NCBI GenBank assembly: GCA_001972305.1
Contig: BDDD01000722.1
Coordinates: forward strand, 44,697 to 108,696
Reading direction: 5' to 3'
Length of the DNA: 64,000 bases
Origin: Cephalotus follicularis
Lineage: Eukaryota; Streptophyta; Magnoliopsida; Oxalidales; Cephalotaceae
Positions 55,499 to 64,000 of this stretch are shown here, one piece after another (within the stretch, counting starts at the first letter, position 1; each line of letters begins with the position of its first letter). Made by a program: the position numbers and the translations under genes. The notes beneath the pieces were generated by a model, which did no database searches, had not been told where the DNA came from, and saw only the letters and a program-made list of their open reading frames with translations.

Positions 55499-58328
55499 TG
55501 ATATGGAAAAAATTCATCCCATAAGCAATGCCACGTGTCCTCGGGAGAATAGGCCAAGTGTCCTCCAGGGTTACAGACACGTGGCCGAGCGCTCAGAATC
55601 AGGAAAGATGACTGATAATAACGTCTAGGCGCCAAATCTGGTGGAGAATAAGGGAAATCTCGACATGCTCGAAATTTCCTTAGGGGAACACAAATCACCT
55701 CCGAAAATTAAGCAAGGCAGTTACATTCCATCATATAAATACCAGAATCAAAGACTTTATGTCACACCCCGTTTTCCATTTTATTTATAACAACACATGG
55801 TTATCAGTTAATCTAGTAATTATCCAAAATAGTCATAAATTTAAAACCTTGCATAAGCATTCATTTACTGGATCTTTTAAAATATTCGCATGCAGCCCAT
55901 ACTACATGCTTATCAAGTACAAAATAAGTTATATATTACATATCAGGAATGTAATTATAACATACGGAGTATGACATTATTACAAGTACAGCTTTCACAA
56001 CCTTAAGATAAGAAGCCTCCAACTATAGCTTCAGTCGCAGGTCCACAACAACCTTCACTTCAATCTGCAATAGTAGGTATTAGCCTTTGTCCTTACTCGG
56101 CTAAGTAGTATATATATATGAATCAACAAATATAAGCAATCATGCGAAGTGGCTCAATCAGTCAGTTATCAAGAATACCGCACAGGGGTACAAACAATCA
56201 ATCCAGTTGTCTGAAGACCAGTAGTGGGTGTCACATGTCGCTAACTCCTATCCCCAACTACACACCACCTAACTACCACCATGCACTCCGATGATGACAG
56301 AAAAGGTAAACAGTACTGTCGGCATTTAGCGGGCAGCTAACAGTCCATATCTGCAATGTAGACAAGGTTGGTGTATAAGCTCTAGCTAACTCCTGCCACC
56401 TAGGCTCACTGCCGTAGTCCATGACACACTCTGATCATAGGACCATCAGCAACTATCAATCACAGTCAATACAATGCTTACATATATAATTTAATAAAAC
56501 AATTGATCTCATTTGTAGAGAAAACCTTAAAATAGTAAACAGTATCAGTGGTCCTCAATGGGGACAAAATAGCAGTAACACTTTCAGTAGGTTCTCATAG
56601 AGAACAAGATAACAATGACAATTGTTTGTGCATTTAGCACTCAGTTGTAAACAATAACAGTAAAATGTGCATATAACACTCAGTTCTTGAAAATAGTAAA
56701 CAGTAATTTGTGCATATAGCACTCAGTTCCTTGAAAACAGTAAACAGTAATTGTTTCATGATGTACAATGCATGACAACAATTCAGTCAATTTCAAGAAA
56801 AGCAAGCATAAACATGATAATATTATCTACTGTCCAGTATGGCGTCAACGTCTCCATTAGCGTCAACACGTTAAGGTAGAAACTTTAAGGGTGAACATTT
56901 CTCTTTTTGGCGTCGACACGTTAAGGTAGGAACCTTACGCGTCAACGTTACTTATTGGCGTCGACATTTTCTAAAGCAATAGCTTTAAACGTCAACGTTA
57001 TCCTTCCTTGGTGTCGACGAGAATCAATGTAAATAGGTAAACACTCGATTATTTAAGTATGGCGTCGACGAAAATCAAACGGAAACAGGTAAACAATCCA
57101 TAATCAACCATGGATTCAAAAGCTTAACATCAATATGCAAGCATAGATGAGCTACCATAACACAATATACATGCAATATCTTCATATACATGTCATAAAC
57201 CCTACCTCTGATTCCAAGTTAGGAATCGAAGTCCACCACTTCAAGTCTCCGACCAGTAGCTTTCAAGCTCCCACGTATGGTTCGGCAGTTCCAATCCCGG
57301 TTCAGTTCCATTCTTGGTTCAAACTTCCAAGCTTCCGTCCGTTACAACAGTAGAGAGTATGGTTCTCTCCTTTCTCTCTTTCTTTCCCTCTATTTTTCTC
57401 TAACAGGTGGTGCTTGAAGAAGGAGAAGAAGAGAGGGTCTTATGGAGGGTCTCTCTCTCTCTCCTTTCACCTGCATCCATGGCGCCTGGTGCCTCTCTCT
57501 CTCTTCCCTTCTATTGATATGACACTCGCCAGTCCCATCCATCACTTTCTCTGCCACTGCAGGCATGGGGAACAGGTAAAGTGTCTCACACTTTATCTCA
57601 CGCATCTCCTGTCAGCCTTTTGTCCTATTCTACCGACAGTTTAGGCATTGATGCGTTGACCATCCTTCTTGGTGCTAATAGGTTTCGCGAACTGCGTTAA
57701 CGCTACCTCTTAGCTCCCTTCAATGGCGTCGACGTCATAACTCGGCATAAATGTCCTAAGGTAAGGAGCCTTAAGTACGATTCCCTTGCTTCTTGGTGTC
57801 AACTCCATTACTGGGCGTTGACACTAAGAGCGTCTCCAATTACCTGTCCAGTTCATGGCTTCGACGTCCTTCATTGGCGTCGACGTCTATGCGTCAGATT
57901 TTGTCCCTTACGTTATTTCAAATAATATCCAACCCATTTCAATTTGGTCTCATTTCCTTTCATTCAATCCTTCAACAAATCCATAACCATGATTCATGTG
58001 ATAACTGGACATTAAATCTCAATTTAATATATATTTTATTCATCACTTGTACAATATACATTAATTAAAAATTACGGTTATTACACTTTACACAGGTCGC
58101 CATTTCTAAACACAAAAAGCACATTGTTATTGTTTTCTTTGCCTATAACTGACTTAAGCATCGGAGTGTCTCCGGGAGAAAACCCTCATGGACCTACGAT
58201 TAGTTTGTTTTATTTGTGCAGGGAAAACAATCACACACACCGTCTCTCTTAGAGCATATCACAACGTTTTTCCTAATAAATCAAACCCTTCCACGTAAGG
58301 GACTGTTGAGGAGAGGATTTTCGCATCA
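55499..58328 (+). repeat. Tat-1 3' LTR interrupted by a solo Gypsy LTR
   Basis: 55499-55759 and 58086-58328 together match 30725-31224. Between them is the solo LTR. The LTR ends CGCATCA at 58328 and runs into an AC microsatellite. Confidence 0.85.
55760..58085 (-). repeat. Solo Gypsy (Tekay/Del-like) LTR, 2326 bp
   Basis: TGTCACACCCC...TTATTACA on the plus strand, flanked by perfect target duplications CTTTA (55755-55759 and 58086-58090). By analogy with the Tekay LTR at 60393-63077 (TGTAAG...TGACA), it is oriented on the minus strand. It has GCGTCGACG-type repeats at 56843-57065 and 57650-57890, and a TATATATA box near 56110. There is no internal coding sequence, so it is a solo LTR left by recombination. 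Confidence 0.85.
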
Positions 58329-58385
<57 letters not shown>

Positions 58386-58899
58386 TACATACTAACATAC
58401 TAATATATATATATATATATATTAAATCTAAAAAAAACATATTAAATCCAAAAAACTATATACTAATATATATATATACCGATTTCAAAAATATATACAA
58501 ACAAAAGTATATGGAGGTTGGATCTAGAAATTAATACCTGAAATCCAAGTTTTCATGTTGGCTGGAGGAGAAGAAAGAAAGAGAAGGAGACCGGTAGTGA
58601 GAGAGAGGAAGAGAGTGAGGGCAGGAAGAGAGTAAGCCAAGCGGCGGTGAGGGAGAGGAAAAATAAGAGAGAGGGAAAAAAGATAGGCCCGGGTATAATT
58701 AGGGAAACAAGGCGAGGGCTTGGCGAGGGCATTTAATGCCCTTGCCATGTATTTTAGACATTGCGACGGTATGGTGAGGGCAAACTGCCCTCGCCATGCC
58801 TTTTTTTTTAAAAAAAAATTAAAAAAAAATGACACAACAGCGAGGGGATCAAAATGCCCTCTCCGTTTGCCCTCGCTGTTGCCTGTTTTTCTTGTAGTT
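58329..58899. repeat. CACTA-2 right end: microsatellite and subterminal repeats
   Basis: AC and AT microsatellites (58329-58490) are followed by AG-rich sequence and GGCGAGGGC / GCCCTCGCCATG motifs (58710-58880), ending CCTGTTTTTCTTGTAG. This is the transcriptional 5' side of CACTA-2. The open frame crossing it from gag (58524-59240) is a chance fusion. Confidence 0.75.
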
Positions 58900-60267
58900 A
58901 CGGTAGGTGCCGATCCCATAGGCTGTTTACCACGTTCTCTCCGCACTGTAGAAGGCGAACTGGTGCTAGGATGACCCTTGTATTGCGATCCAGAACCACA
59001 GCTCTGCTGTGAGCCTCCCTGTGATTGGGCCAAACTCTGACTTGGTTGATTCCTTGAACCATACATGCTACGAGGGCACTCTGTTGCCATATGATCCATA
59101 GCTCCACAAACAAGGCACTTACTGTCCTTCCACCAGCAATCATCTGAAGCATGATTAGTGCACTGACAATACACGCACGGATCAAAAGGTACCTGACTAC
59201 TATTACCAGGAAGCCTAGAGTGACCTCCCTGTGACGACAATCTCCCCTGGTGTCTCCGCCAAGAGCTACGACCTTGTCTCCTCTGCTGAGAAACTTGAAA
59301 TTGTCTTGCTAGTCTTGAGGAACCGGATGGACTACCGATGCTCTAAGGAGATCCACCCTGACTAGGGCTGCTGTTTCCTGACCTCTGGGATTTATTATTG
59401 CTCCCAGAACTCCTCCCTGACTGCCAACCTGAAGAAGCAGGTCTGCTACCACCAGTCTAGATCCTTAAACTCCGCAGTTCTTCAGATACTGCCTCAACAT
59501 CTCTGGCTCTGCTAGCCAACTCAAAGAATGATCTCAAACAAAGAGGCACTAGCTTCCGCTTGATATCTGGTCTAAGCCCACCAAGAAACCTCTTGGCCTT
59601 CCTTGCTTCCATTCCAACCATGTGAGGAGCTATCCTTGCTAAATCAATAAACGTGGCCCCGTACTGGGCCACTGTCATGCTGCCTTGAATTAGGCCAAGA
59701 AATTCGGCCTCCTTTTTGTCAACTTCTATCTTGAGAAAGTATTTCTCATTGAACTCTGCTACAAACATATCCCAGGAATTTTCTAGTCCTGATTCTTCCC
59801 ATGAGGCATCAACCATCCTCCACTACCTTGAAGATTTTCTCTATCTAGATTAGCCATCTCACAACAGTAACAACATCAGAATCCCCTGTAAATGCTGGAG
59901 GATTTAACTATAAAAGCCTAATCAAGGGATCTACCCTGGGTGTAGTACGAGCAGTTGGTCTAACTACAGCTTCTGCACACCTAGCTGGTCTTGCAGTTAG
60001 GGTTTTCTCTGCTGCAGCCACTTATCTTTGCAGGAATTCATTCATTTGGGTCATCATGGCATGCATCTCTCTCATATAATCTTTGGGCTCCTCTTGAGCA
60101 GGAGTAAATAATTCTGCTTCTTGGGCCACATTCTCAACTTCCTGTTCTTCAATACCTCTATTGGCTCGGGTACGTCTAGTCGACGGCTCGACCCTAGCTC
60201 TTCTTGTAACTCTTCCATGATGACCTTCCATACCTACATTATATAAGAGAAATGGGTCAATATCCAC
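58900..60267 (-). pseudogene. Tekay-like gag
   Basis: From the right: 60022-60267 (MEGHHGRVTRRARVEPSTRR, YMREMHAMMTQMNEFL), then a broken stretch. The retrotransposon gag domain follows at 59457-59816 (ENSWDMFVAEFNEKYFLKIE, VDKKEAEFLGLIQGSMTVAQ, RFLGGLRPDIKRKLVP). After a stop and a Ser/Arg/Gln-rich part comes 58900-59240, with two CCHC knuckles: CVYCQCTNHASDDC and CLVCGAMDHMATEC. CACTA-2 cuts it at 58899, and the pol N-terminus continues at 15430. Confidence 0.88.
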
Positions 60268-60371
60268 TTATCATATCCGCAACTCCAAAATAATTTAAGC
60301 AATCAATAATCTAATTCACAACAGTCAATTCCAAAAGCTAAGGATCCTATCCTGGCGTAGCCAACATAGAA

Positions 60372-60385
60372 CGGCTCTGATACCA
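60372..60385 (-). promoter_or_regulatory. Primer binding site of the Tekay-like element
   Basis: TGGTATCAGAGCCG on the minus strand, seven bases from the LTR end, matching initiator tRNA-Met as in many Gypsy chromoviruses. Confidence 0.85.
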
Positions 60386-61009
60386 CCTAAACTGTCATAC
60401 CTTGAATCACGAGGAGGACCCCACGGCTCTACATGTGACATGCCGACCTTATAATCATCCAAAAACTGCTGTAATTTAAAACTTTCATAAACAATCATGC
60501 ATGTGGAAATAACCATTCAATTAACTCACGTGGATAAACCCAAAGTATACAACACATATTATATATTTAGTACTGTCACAAACCGGTAGGTCAAAATAAC
60601 TGAAAGACAATCATTCTTATACATCAAGTCACTTACACAATAAGGTAGGTAGAGGAAGCTGCACTGCTACTAGAATCCTTGCTCTATGATCCTGCCCATC
60701 TGATCACTTCCATGCATCACCTGTACCTGACCCATTTCGAGAATGGGTAAGTAACCCATGGCTATGTAGGCAGTACCATATGCAATGAAGTGTACAATTA
60801 TAGCAGATGTGTGCATGGCATGAGATGCATGAATGCCAGTTTATAGAAATAGCCCATAACATAAAAGTCATCATTCATACACCCTAAGCTTACAGGCATT
60901 CCACAGACCAATCCAAATTCCCCAAGGAATGCATATATCCACAAGATAAGAGCAGGAATGGGACTTCCATCTTTCTACGCACTCTCAGTGTCGTAGGTAG
61001 TGGAGTCCA

Positions 61010-61175
61010 GAAGCATAAGCGCTCCTCAGCCTCTTCGGCTGAAGATAGCATCGCTATAAGTGCTCTGCGGCCTCCTCGGCTCAAGGTAGAATCTCTATAA
61101 GTGCTCATCCGCCTCCTCGGCTCAAGGTAGCATCACTATAAGTGCTCCTTGGTCTCCTTGACTCAAGGTATCCTC
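61010..61175. repeat. Short tandem repeat, about 54-58 bp unit, in Tekay LTR
   Basis: Three degenerate copies of a unit containing CTATAAGTGCTC(C)...GCCTCCTCGGCTCAAGGTAG. The partner LTR at the left is lost at this place because the Copia LTR replaces it. Confidence 0.6.
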
Positions 61176-61904
61176 ACTATCATCTGTGCACTACTCTGCT
61201 GTAGTTGAGCACCACCATCGTCTACGCACTGCTTGTGCTGCAGAGGATGGAGTCGAGTTAACGTTGTCCAGGTAAATCCTTCCCCTTAATGCTAGTCTCT
61301 TTAGGACTGAGCATAAATAGTCAGGATTATTCAGAGTTACACGGGGTCCTCACGGCCCTACACAATGCAGAATTCACCATTTGGTTCACCTGCTAAAGGA
61401 GGTCCTACGAGATATCCTTCGGTAATGCTAGTCTGTTAAGACAGCGACCTTATGGGTCCAATCCCAATCGGTGAAGGTGACCCTTATGGTTCATCTCAAT
61501 CGGTGACTCTTATGGTTCATCTCAATCGGTGATTCATCTCTAAAGTGGGATCCCATAGGTCATTTCTCTAAGAATATTAGTTTCTTATAAGACAGTGTCC
61601 CATAGGTTCAATCACAATCGGTGACCCTTGTAGGTTCATCTCTAAAAGTGAGTTCCCAGGGCTATACATCTGTCAGACTAAGCGGCCACCTTCTTATTCC
61701 TTCATGACATACCAGAGAATGAGAGTGATTATCTCATCAGAGCTCAAAAATGTCGAGTAAGGTCTGAGACCCTATGGGTCTTTAACTATAAAACCCTTTT
61801 GGTCAGAGAAGGGTTCAACTAGGTGTATCAGAGGAGGTTCATCTAGGCTACAAAACCTTAGAGCTTTCCTAAGTCCTGATGTTAGACTACGAGCTTTGTG
61901 CTCT

Positions 61905-62245
61905 GACCTCTATCTCTAAGATATGCCTTCTAGTATGAGATCTGCCTTCAGTATGAGGTCTACCTCTAGTACGAGGTCTGCCTTCTAGTACGATGTCCAC
62001 CTCTAGTACGATGTCTGCCTCTAGTACAATGTCTGCCTCTAGTACGAGGTCCACTTCTAGTACGAGGTCTGTCTTCAGTACGAGGTATGCCTCTAATACT
62101 AGGTCTGCCTTTAAGTATGAGGTCTGCCTCTAGTACAAGGTCTGCCTTCTAGTATGAGGTTTGCCTTCTAGTACGAGGTCTACCTTTAGTACAAGGTTTG
62201 CATTCTAGTATGAGGTCCACCTCTAGTATGAGGTCTGCCTCTAGG
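61905..62245. repeat. Minisatellite, about 18 bp unit, in Tekay 5' LTR
   Basis: Same GTCTGCCTCTAGTACGAG-type unit as at 2770-3095, about 19 copies, with different point variants in each LTR. Confidence 0.85.
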
Positions 62246-63077
62246 CCTTCTGCGTTCTGCAGACGATAATCACCCTAGGCGGTGTCTGTTATCTCTTAAA
62301 CGAAACACCAATGCTCTAATCGAAGGCGTCCACAATCTAAGGACTTAGCAGAATGACAACATATGGTTGTTAATCAGCTCATCAATAACCCAAGTCCAAA
62401 ATAGGGAATCTGACACTCGATCCAAGGGAGCCATAAGCCCTAGTGGTCGGTTCCAACTCAAAACAGCTTAACAAATATCCTTAACCCATTCATTTAGTCC
62501 TGATCTAGAAGTTCATAACAACATAATTCATTCAAGGCAGTTATATGCAAGAGTTCAAAGCATATATGTAAAGCATACCTTAATAATTATCGAGTTGCAG
62601 ATCTGGAAGAATTTTGCTACCAAAACTTTTGTTCGATCCCTCCTTCAAGTTCTACACACTACTACGAGTCCAAAGACCCTTTCTTTACTTGATTCCACCC
62701 ATTGTCTCTTTAACTTTGTTTCTCTAGGAAGAGTTCTGTTGGCAGTGAGGATCCACACGTCTTCTCTTCTAGGTCCGGTGCCATAAGTCTTTGTTTTCGC
62801 CGGTGCCTCACTACTGGTTCGAGCTCTCTCTCTCTTTCTCTCTCTAGAACTAGAGGCATTGAATGAATGTGTGCACGAAAATAAAGCTGAACTGTTTATA
62901 TGTGGAATTTCTTGGGCGGAAGAATCCAGAACTTACCCACGGTCACTTGAACCCACACACTATCCAGAAACTGCTAAAAGGCCAATATGATAATATCGTA
63001 TACATGCCACTCCATCATACAACACTGCACAATATTATAGAAGTACAAGAAGTTACATACAAAACTCGGGGCTTACA

Positions 63078-63611
63078 TAAAAAGCTATGAATGATAAGTT
63101 AAAAGAATTTTTTTAAAAATTCTATCTAGTAGTTGGAATAAGCCAAGAAGAGTGTACATGTGCACTCGTTAAATCTCATAGTTTTATTAATGTGTGTTCT
63201 AGATTTTATTAATGATATCTTGTTTGTTTTCTTTTAATGCATGAATCATGTCTTGTACGTGATGTTGCAAAATTCATACATTAGTTCAGATGGTGACACA
63301 TGACACTCTATTTGGGAGTATTGCAAACAAAACGATAGAATCAGATTCCTTACAGTAAACATTTATGGCTAAGAGTCCCACTGTGACTGTGACAAGTCTA
63401 TAAGTTCCTTCAAGAGTCCATCTGTCAGTCTATAAATTGAAATACACTAAGACACTGTCACTGGACTCTTTAAATATAGGGAGGGTCTAAGGTATTGGCA
63501 GATCTTCACTTTTCCATACTCTCTCTTCTTGTCACTCTTTTCAATTCTTTCATTCTTGCAGGTCCATAAAATTGACAGTTGTTGGAGGTATACCGATTTT
63601 TTCAGCAACAG
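63078..63611 (+). repeat. Probable 5' LTR end of a further Tat-like element
   Basis: Its left limit is unclear. The right part (63420-63611) ends TCAGCAACA just before a primer-site-like sequence (63613-63631). It contains CTTTAAATATAGGG, a plausible TATA box, near 63469. The region 63078-63300 is AT-rich with nothing recognisable. Confidence 0.45.
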
Positions 63612-63612
63612 A

Positions 63613-63631
63613 TTAGCATCGTCTGAGGGAA
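63613..63631 (+). promoter_or_regulatory. Degenerate primer binding site
   Basis: TTAGCATCGTCTGAGGGAA resembles the Tat site TTGGCGCCGTCTGTGGGAA, with changes mostly at CpG positions. Confidence 0.5.
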
Positions 63632-63662
63632 CGAACGTCCTCATACTCCCCCAAATAAGACA

Positions 63663-63893
63663 ATGGCAGTTAAGAAAGATGCAACAAGTAAAGCTACTGA
63701 ACAACATGTTCAGAATTCTCAGTATAACGAGCCTTACGACCAATCCGATAACTGGAGGCGTACTTCCGTTCAGTTTCACGACCGGGACACCGCAGTCCAA
63801 CCCCAATGAGCTCTTGAGACTGTTGTAACTGCCACTTATATCAATGAGTTAGAAGCACAAATTGCGGTCCTCGTCACTCAAATGGAATGAATG
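63663..63893 (+). pseudogene. Tat-like gag, N-terminal fragment
   Basis: The ATG at 63663 begins MAVKKDATSKATEQHVQNSQ and WRRTSVQFHDRDTAV. Stops follow at 63807-63809 and about 63888, with INELEAQIAVLVTQME between them. It has the place and the hydrophilic, coiled-coil-starting character of a Gypsy gag. The remaining bases to 64000 show no clear continuation. Confidence 0.5.
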
Positions 63894-64000
63894 GGGAAAC
63901 CCCAAAGAGAAGAAGCATCACAGTTTTGAATGCCCAGATCACGAGACGATAGAAGTGGCGATGAACAATTCAACTCTGTTTTGAGTCCTTCCAAAACGGG

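Larger units (their letters stand above)
30725..58328 (+). mobile_element. Tat-like Gypsy region: Tat-1 with a nested related copy and other inserts
   Basis: LTRs of one family begin at 30725, 34586 and 55499. The first and last are more alike and would be the two ends of Tat-1. The middle one starts a second copy, Tat-2. After the first LTR there is a GGCGCCGTCTGTGGG primer-site sequence, and before the last a purine tract. Gag, protease and part of RT (31225-34002), RNase H/integrase (48689-51544) and two antisense ORFs (52603-54962) follow the Tat order. The flanks are microsatellite on both sides, so a target duplication cannot be read. Confidence 0.75.
15431..58899 (-). mobile_element. 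CACTA-2: autonomous-type CACTA transposon, heavily interrupted
   Basis: The left end starts CACTACTAAAAAACAGG. The right end is CCTGTTTTTCTTGTAGT followed by T where the terminal G is expected. Flanking triplets are ATG (15428-15430) and ACG (58900-58902), which fit one 3 bp target duplication altered by a CpG transition. The Tekay frame reads through if the insert and one triplet are removed. Both ends carry CCCTCGCCATGG-type subterminal repeats. Without its nested elements (Copia 15758-24258; Tat region 30725-58328) it would be about 7.4 kb. From right to left it holds the TNP2-type transposase and then a Ptta-type gene, both on the minus strand, so its transcriptional 5' end is on the right. 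Confidence 0.8.
60393..63077 (-). repeat. Tekay-like 5' LTR, 2685 bp
   Basis: TGTAAGCCCCGAG...GGTATGACA in minus orientation, homologous to 2242-3936. It includes GGCTCAAGGTAG(AATCTC)TATAAGTGCTC repeats (about 61010-61170), the 18 bp minisatellite (61905-62245) and short CT tracts near 62825-62850. The outer target duplication cannot be tested because the left end of the element is off-window. Confidence 0.88.

Noticed and set aside
55305-55628. 107-codon plus-strand frame across the polypurine tract and LTR start
   Set aside because: It lies over known untranslated Tat sequence and LTR, with no domain.
1-64000. tRNA or rRNA genes
   Set aside because: I scanned for tRNA-like arms and rRNA-like blocks by eye and saw none. 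The TGGTATCAGAGC-type sites are retrotransposon primer sites.

Overview
The window reads as repeat-dense DNA from a flowering plant, probably a dicot, although the species cannot be named from this sequence. It holds chromovirus (Tekay/Del-like), Tat-like Gypsy, Sirevirus-like and other Copia retrotransposons, and plant CACTA (En/Spm) transposons. I found no intact single-copy host gene. No open reading frame looks like a complete functional gene. Essentially everything is a transposable element, nested in an element nested in another element. There are two assembly gaps, 10728-10839 and 37716-37727.

The outermost object is one Tekay-like Gypsy element on the minus strand. Its 5' LTR is at 60393-63077, its gag at 58900-60267 and its protease/pre-RT stretch at 14764-15430. 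RT and RNase H are at 7920-9346, integrase plus chromodomain at 3980-5198, and its 3' LTR ends at 3936. Four insertions spread it over about 60 kb. They are a Copia LTR (69-2241) in its 3' LTR, a solo Copia LTR (5199-7919) in its integrase, CACTA-1 (9347-14763, TSD CAT) in its RT, and the large CACTA-2 (15431-58899) between gag and protease.

CACTA-1 belongs to a family with CCTTTTGAAACGG subterminal repeats. It carries several exons of a host gene with recognisable splice sites. CACTA-2 is a formerly autonomous element with CCCTCGCCATGG-type subterminal repeats. It has a decayed TNP2-type transposase (26378-30055) and a second Ptta-type transposon gene (24605-26224), both on the minus strand. 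CACTA-2 was itself hit by a complete 8.5 kb Copia element (15758-24258, TSD TATAC) and by Tat-like Gypsy elements occupying 30725-58328.

The Tat region contains a 5' LTR with gag, protease and part of RT (30725-34002). It also contains a second, related Tat element (from 34586), a Sirevirus-like Copia array (37707-48688) and the Tat RNase H/integrase (48689-51544). A solo Sirevirus-like LTR (50190-51508) sits in that integrase. After it come two antisense ORFs typical of the Tat lineage (52603-54962) and a 3' LTR interrupted by a solo Gypsy LTR (55760-58085, TSD CTTTA). The Sirevirus 5' LTR has its own 751 bp mini-CACTA (46676-47426, TSD TCT). The right end of the window (63078 onward) starts another Tat-like element.

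The most interesting signals are three. An antisense Tat ORF begins with the histone H3 tail sequence ARTKQT. A CpG-rich near-palindrome (GCGTCGACGC and its decay products) recurs in LTRs of unrelated families and directly upstream of the Sirevirus third ORF. CACTA-1 carries co-linear host exons.
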